Shown: piece after piece, positions 14,588 through 17,666 of the stretch
Position numbering within the stretch: the first letter of the stretch is position 1
Layout of the letters: each line of letters begins with the position of its first letter
Source: DASSFG01 sp035547915
GTDB taxonomy: Bacteria; Planctomycetota; Planctomycetia; Pirellulales; JAICIG01
NCBI GenBank assembly: GCA_035547915.1
Contig: DASZTS010000109.1
Coordinates: forward strand, 1 to 17,666
Length of the DNA stretch: 17,666 nucleotides
Direction: 5' to 3'
The notes under the pieces: generated by a model
The model's database searches: none
What the model was told of the DNA's origin: nothing
The model's input: only the letters and a program-made list of their open reading frames with translations
Translations under genes and position numbers: made by a program

Positions 14588-15826
14588 CTATTCCAAGCTC
14601 GGCGAACGCAGGTTTCGACCGGACTCGCCGTCGAACCAGTGCGCCCGCCGCATGTCTAACCAAGCGATAACTTGCTCTCCTGGTTTCAGCCCCGAGCTGG
14701 CCAATGCTTTACCTAATAATACCGCGCCAGGCCGTTCTGGCGATGCCCGATTTTCCGTTTGTGCGCCGTTTTTTGGCTCGAGTGAGACCAGCCAGGAGTC
14801 GCCCTGGTACTCGACAAGCGACACGACGGCGGCCACCGCGGGATAGCCGCCCTCCGGGGGCGCGTCGGCCGGCCGGCGCAGGTGCACATCTTCTGGACGA
14901 ATGCCGATCAGCGCCGGCTCGCGTGAGGCCGTTCCCTGCCACCAATGTGCCGCCGTCTCGATCTCCCAGCCGACGGCCGAGAGCTGCCAGGTTTCGCTCC
15001 GGCACGGCTGGGAGGGGGGCGAACGATCGGTCCACACACCCTCGAAAAAGTTCATCGGAGCCGTACCGATAAAGCCCGCGACGAAGCGGTTGGCCGGGCG
15101 ATGGTAGATGGTCTGGGGGGGGCCGACCTGTTCGATTCGGCCACGGTTCAGCACCGCGATCCGGTCGCCCAGGGCGAGCGCCTCGGTCTGATCGTGGGTG
15201 ACGTAGATCATCGTCGCGCCCAGCCGCATATGGATCTGTTTCAACCGCCGCCGCATTTCGACGCGCAACTGGGCGTCGAGGTTCGACAACGGCTCGTCGA
15301 ACAGGAATAGGGCCGGCCGGCGTACGATCGCCCGGCCCAACGCCACCCGTTGTTGTTCGCCACCCGATAGGCCGCTGGCGGGCCGGCCGAGGAGAGGCTC
15401 GATATCGAGGATGCGGGCCGCTTCGGCCACCCGGGCGTGCAGATCGCTGCCGTTATCGGCGACGCTCTTTCGAAGCACGTGACGCGTCAACCATCGCCGC
15501 CACCCTCGCCCTTCGCGCAGCTCCAGCCCAAAGGCCAGGTTCTTGTAGACGGTCCAATGCGGATAGATGGCATGGTTCTGGAACACCATGGCCACTTCGC
15601 GGTGTCGGGCGGCTAGGCCGTTGACCGTCCGCCCACCGATCTGGATGGAGCCGGACGTCGGCAGCTCCAAGCCGGCGATCAATCGCAAGACCGTCGTCTT
15701 GCCCGAGCCGCTCGGACCGACCAAGACCAGCAGCTCACCGTCGGTCACATCCAGATCGATGGCATCGCAGGCTGTCTGGCCGCCGGCGTAAACCTTCGAC
15801 AAACCGCAAACGGCCACGCGCGGCAC
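14588..15826 (-). CDS. ABC transporter ATPase, MalK/UgpC family, orphan
   Basis: It is a sugar- or glycerol-phosphate-type importer ATPase. From GTG 15826 it has 412 residues. GPSGSGKT (37-44, Walker A), Gln83 in FQNHAIYPHWTV (Q-loop), LSGGEQQR (153-160, signature), LFLFDEPLSNLD (173-184, Walker B and D-loop) and His211 in VTHDQTEA (209-216) are all intact. The C-terminal regulatory OB/TOBE region starts near 250 and carries IGIRPEDVHL. Between FGLELREG and the next conserved helix there is an extra ~20-residue basic stretch (RGWRRWLTRHVLRK region). A TTG at 15841 would add five residues; GTG 15826 gives the more usual opening MPRVAVCGLSKVY. No binding protein or permease gene is nearby, so its transporter partners must lie elsewhere. 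Confidence 0.92.
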   Translation of the reverse strand: MPRVAVCGLSKVYAGGQTACDAIDLDVTDGELLVLVGPSGSGKTTVLRLIAGLELPTSGSIQIGGRTVNGLAARHREVAMVFQNHAIYPHWTVYKNLAFGLELREGRGWRRWLTRHVLRKSVADNGSDLHARVAEAARILDIEPLLGRPASGLSGGEQQRVALGRAIVRRPALFLFDEPLSNLDAQLRVEMRRRLKQIHMRLGATMIYVTHDQTEALALGDRIAVLNRGRIEQVGPPQTIYHRPANRFVAGFIGTAPMNFFEGVWTDRSPPSQPCRSETWQLSAVGWEIETAAHWWQGTASREPALIGIRPEDVHLRRPADAPPEGGYPAVAAVVSLVEYQGDSWLVSLEPKNGAQTENRASPERPGAVLLGKALASSGLKPGEQVIAWLDMRRAHWFDGESGRNLRSPSLE

Positions 15827-15980
15827 AAACACAACCTGCAAGTATGAAACGACTTAACCCATCGAATGCTGAGAGGCTAACCGTTTCGGCAGGGGGGGTC
15901 AACCGCGCCCACCTCGACGACGTGCCGGCTGGTTCGGCGCGTTTGGCGTCGAGGGGCGCGGTTGCCTCTCTTCGGACCGG

Positions 15981-16052
15981 GTGAAGAGGCTGACAAGAAA
16001 CCGTCTCGGTTTGCGGGAAAAACGTGATGTCGTTTCTTGCCGGCTCTTCTTC
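15981..16052. repeat. Imperfect inverted repeat, possible degenerate relative of the left-end repeat
   Basis: GAAGAG (15983-15988) with CTCTTC (16044-16049), and CAAGAAAC (15994-16001) with GTTTCTTG (16032-16039), form an interrupted stem. Inside it AAACCG (15998-16003) can instead pair with CGGTTT (16007-16012). The ends, GAGGCTGACAAGAAACCG and TTGCCGGCTCTTC, resemble the termini of the ~109 bp repeats, but the element is only about 70 bp and the similarity is weak. It sits just downstream of the Cys-rich protein gene and may act as its terminator. Confidence 0.35.
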
Positions 16053-16056
16053 AACT

Positions 16057-16395
16057 TCACGGGCCGATACCGCGCGGATTCGGGTCGAGGAAATCGCGCG
16101 GTCCGCGATTGGTGTAGTACGGATACGTTATCTGGGCCGCGGGGGGGCCGCCGTAATCGACCATTTCGTTGCCGCGCCCACGCCGGTGGAACAGTCCGCA
16201 GCATTTGTGGAACGGCCCACAGGTCTTGCCGCAATCGGAGCAATGTTTGCTGTGCCACCAACCGGAGGCACGCTGAAAGATGCCGGGCTTGCAGTCGGGG
16301 CAATTTCCGTCGGGGCAGGCATGGCCGCCGGCCAGGGCGTTCGCGGCCAGGCCCGTGACAACGATCACCAGGCTGGCGATGAAGGCGCGTTTCAT
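16057..16395 (-). CDS. Small secreted Cys-rich protein, function unknown
   Basis: The protein has 112 residues. A signal peptide is clear: MKRAF, then a hydrophobic core (6-18), then a cleavage site at ALA (20-22) before GGHA. The mature part has eight cysteines (27, 32, 35, 52, 55, 59, 65 and 66) in CPDGNCPDC and CSDCGKTCGPFHKCC together with several histidines, which would suit disulfides or metal binding. The C-terminus PYYTNRGPRDFLDPNP (92-107) resembles a tail I recall from small secreted planctomycete proteins. AAGGA lies about 9 bases before the ATG. It precedes the ABC ATPase gene on the same strand by 230 bases and is divergent from the beta-helix gene. No function is assigned. Confidence 0.8.
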   Translation of the reverse strand: MKRAFIASLVIVVTGLAANALAGGHACPDGNCPDCKPGIFQRASGWWHSKHCSDCGKTCGPFHKCCGLFHRRGRGNEMVDYGGPPAAQITYPYYTNRGPRDFLDPNPRGIGP

Positions 16396-16640
16396 AGGGT
16401 CGTTTCCTTGTGACGTGGGTCGCTAGCCGTTCTTATCGTCGCGACATTCGGCGGGATTGAGGGAATCGTCAGAACGCCGACAAGCGGCACAAGCGCGGCA
16501 AGTCTTCTCGCTGGAACGAGCCGTTCAGGCAGGAAATACCGCACGTACCGCGTTGCCGCGGCGGCCCTACGCTCCCTACAACCGGGAAACTCGGTACACT
16601 GGCGGTAGTGACCGTTCGAGGCCCTCCGGAGCAGCAGCGA

Positions 16641-17666
16641 ATGATTGCGACTGGGAAGAGGTTGCCGGCGCAGAGGTTGCCGGCTTTGTCGGTTGTACTG
16701 GCAGCCGTGCTCTTTTCGACCACCGGCAGAGTCGTCGCCGCCGACCCAGGAAATCGCATCACAATCCGACCCGATTCCCAGGCCCAAACCCAGTTGCAGA
16801 CGGCCCTTATCGAGGCCCGTCCGGGCGACGTGATCGAATTGGCGGCCGGCCGCTACGACTTCTCGGCGACCATTTCGCTCGACGTTCCGGGAGTCACCCT
16901 CCGCGGCGCCGGCCCCGACGAAACGATTCTCTGTTTCAAGGACTTACTCCAGGGGACCGGCGGCGAAGGGCTGCTCGTCACGGCCGATGCGTTCACTCTG
17001 GAAGACCTGGCGGTCGAAGATGCCCGCGGCGACGCCGTCAAAGTCAGCGGCGCCGACGGGGTGACGCTGCGGCGGCTGCGCGTCGAATGGACCGCCGGGC
17101 CACAGACGACGAATGGCAGCTATGGCATCTATCCCGTGCTGTGCAGCAACGTGCTGGTCGAAGATTGTACCGTGCGCGGTTCGTCGGACGCGGGCATCTA
17201 CGTGGGCCAATCGAAGAAGATCGTAGTGCGTCGCAATCGGGCCTACCAAAACGTAGCGGGCATCGAGATCGAGAACTCGCTCGATGCCGACGTCTACGAG
17301 AACGAACTGACCGACAACGCCGCCGGCTTGTTGATCTTCGCCTTGCCCGATCTGGTGGAGAAAGAATGCCGCCGCTGCCGGGCCTTCAAGAACCGCCTGA
17401 TCGCCAACAACCATGAGAACTTCGCCCCGCTGGGTAACATCGTGGCCCAGGTCCCCAGCGGCACCGGTTTGATGGTGATGGCCGGTGATGAAATCGAGGT
17501 CTTCGACAACGACCTGAAAGCCAACCAGACGGTGAACCTGACCGTCATTAGCTATCTGGCCACGCGGCTGAATTTCACCGACAAGCAATACGACCCATAC
17601 TGTGAGAAAATCTGGATCCACGGCAACCGCTTCGCGGAGGGCGGCGACAAACCATCCGGCGAGTTG
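16641..17666 (+). CDS. Secreted parallel beta-helix repeat protein (partial, runs off the window)
   Basis: The visible part has 342 residues and no stop. A signal peptide covers about 1-34 (hydrophobic 15-27, cleavage near VVAA before DPG). The repeats typical of right-handed beta-helix proteins begin with RPGDVIELAAGRYDFSATIS (60-79) and GVTLRGAGPDETIL (84-97), followed by coils such as GVTLRRLRVEW (140-150), SNVLVEDCTVRGSSDAGIYV (169-188), KKIVVRRNRAYQNVAGIEIE (192-211) and ADVYENELTDNAAGLLI (216-232). Such proteins include carbohydrate-active enzymes and binding proteins. The layout resembles the periplasmic beta-helix family TIGR03805 as I recall it. CRRC (243-246) is a local oddity. GGAG (16628-16631) lies 9 bases before ATG 16641. 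The catalytic or binding role is not shown, and the 3' end is missing. Confidence 0.85.
   Translation, partial: MIATGKRLPAQRLPALSVVLAAVLFSTTGRVVAADPGNRITIRPDSQAQTQLQTALIEARPGDVIELAAGRYDFSATISLDVPGVTLRGAGPDETILCFKDLLQGTGGEGLLVTADAFTLEDLAVEDARGDAVKVSGADGVTLRRLRVEWTAGPQTTNGSYGIYPVLCSNVLVEDCTVRGSSDAGIYVGQSKKIVVRRNRAYQNVAGIEIENSLDADVYENELTDNAAGLLIFALPDLVEKECRRCRAFKNRLIANNHENFAPLGNIVAQVPSGTGLMVMAGDEIEVFDNDLKANQTVNLTVISYLATRLNFTDKQYDPYCEKIWIHGNRFAEGGDKPSGEL

Noticed and set aside
16457..17416. A 319-residue open frame on the plus strand overlapping the beta-helix gene.
   Set aside because: It is Arg-rich and off-frame; the frame from ATG 16641 has a signal peptide, a Shine-Dalgarno and beta-helix repeats.

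Overview
This window looks like a chromosomal segment of a GC-rich planctomycete, probably of the Pirellulales type. That placement rests on the translation-gene proteins, on an orphan-looking cluster of small secreted or lipoprotein genes with planctomycete-style motifs (a GY..T.WR.WP-type motif; a PYYTNRGPRDF tail), and on a parallel beta-helix protein. It is inference from pattern memory, not from a search. No rRNA, tRNA, CRISPR array, transposase or integrase was seen.

Layout. (1) 1-2700 is an accessory-looking stretch. It holds a lipoprotein-like polysaccharide export protein (479-1570) and a small Cys/Pro-rich putative lipoprotein (1742-2233), with three copies of a ~109 bp palindromic intergenic repeat around them (187-296, 1596-1704, and inverted 2485-2593) and a strong intrinsic terminator at 2363-2396. 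(2) 2655-6629, plus strand: a clear sigma70-type promoter, a ~180 nt leader, then rpsB-tsf-pyrH-frr and a glycerophosphodiester phosphodiesterase gene; a tiny Lys-rich basic protein gene follows (6729-6875). (3) 6914-14261, minus strand: nusA-infB-rbfA, then a degenerate endonuclease III-like protein with a Lys/Ala/Pro tail, then a polytopic membrane protein. (4) 14588-16395, minus strand: an orphan MalK/UgpC-type ABC ATPase and a small secreted Cys-rich protein. (5) 16641 to the window end, plus strand: a secreted parallel beta-helix protein, cut by the window edge.

The two large blocks are the core translation machinery. One supplies ribosomal protein S2, the EF-Tu exchange factor, UMP kinase and the ribosome recycling factor. 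The other supplies NusA, IF2 and the 30S maturation factor RbfA. They converge at about 6.9 kb.

The most interesting points are: an EF-Ts in which the EF-Tu-contacting TDFV motif reads SAPV; an endonuclease III fold that keeps the catalytic Asp but has lost the catalytic Lys and the Fe-S cysteines, sitting directly after rbfA; a nusA-infB junction with two hairpins, a two-codon ORF carrying a strong Shine-Dalgarno, and a likely TTG start for IF2; and the structured repeat family at the left.
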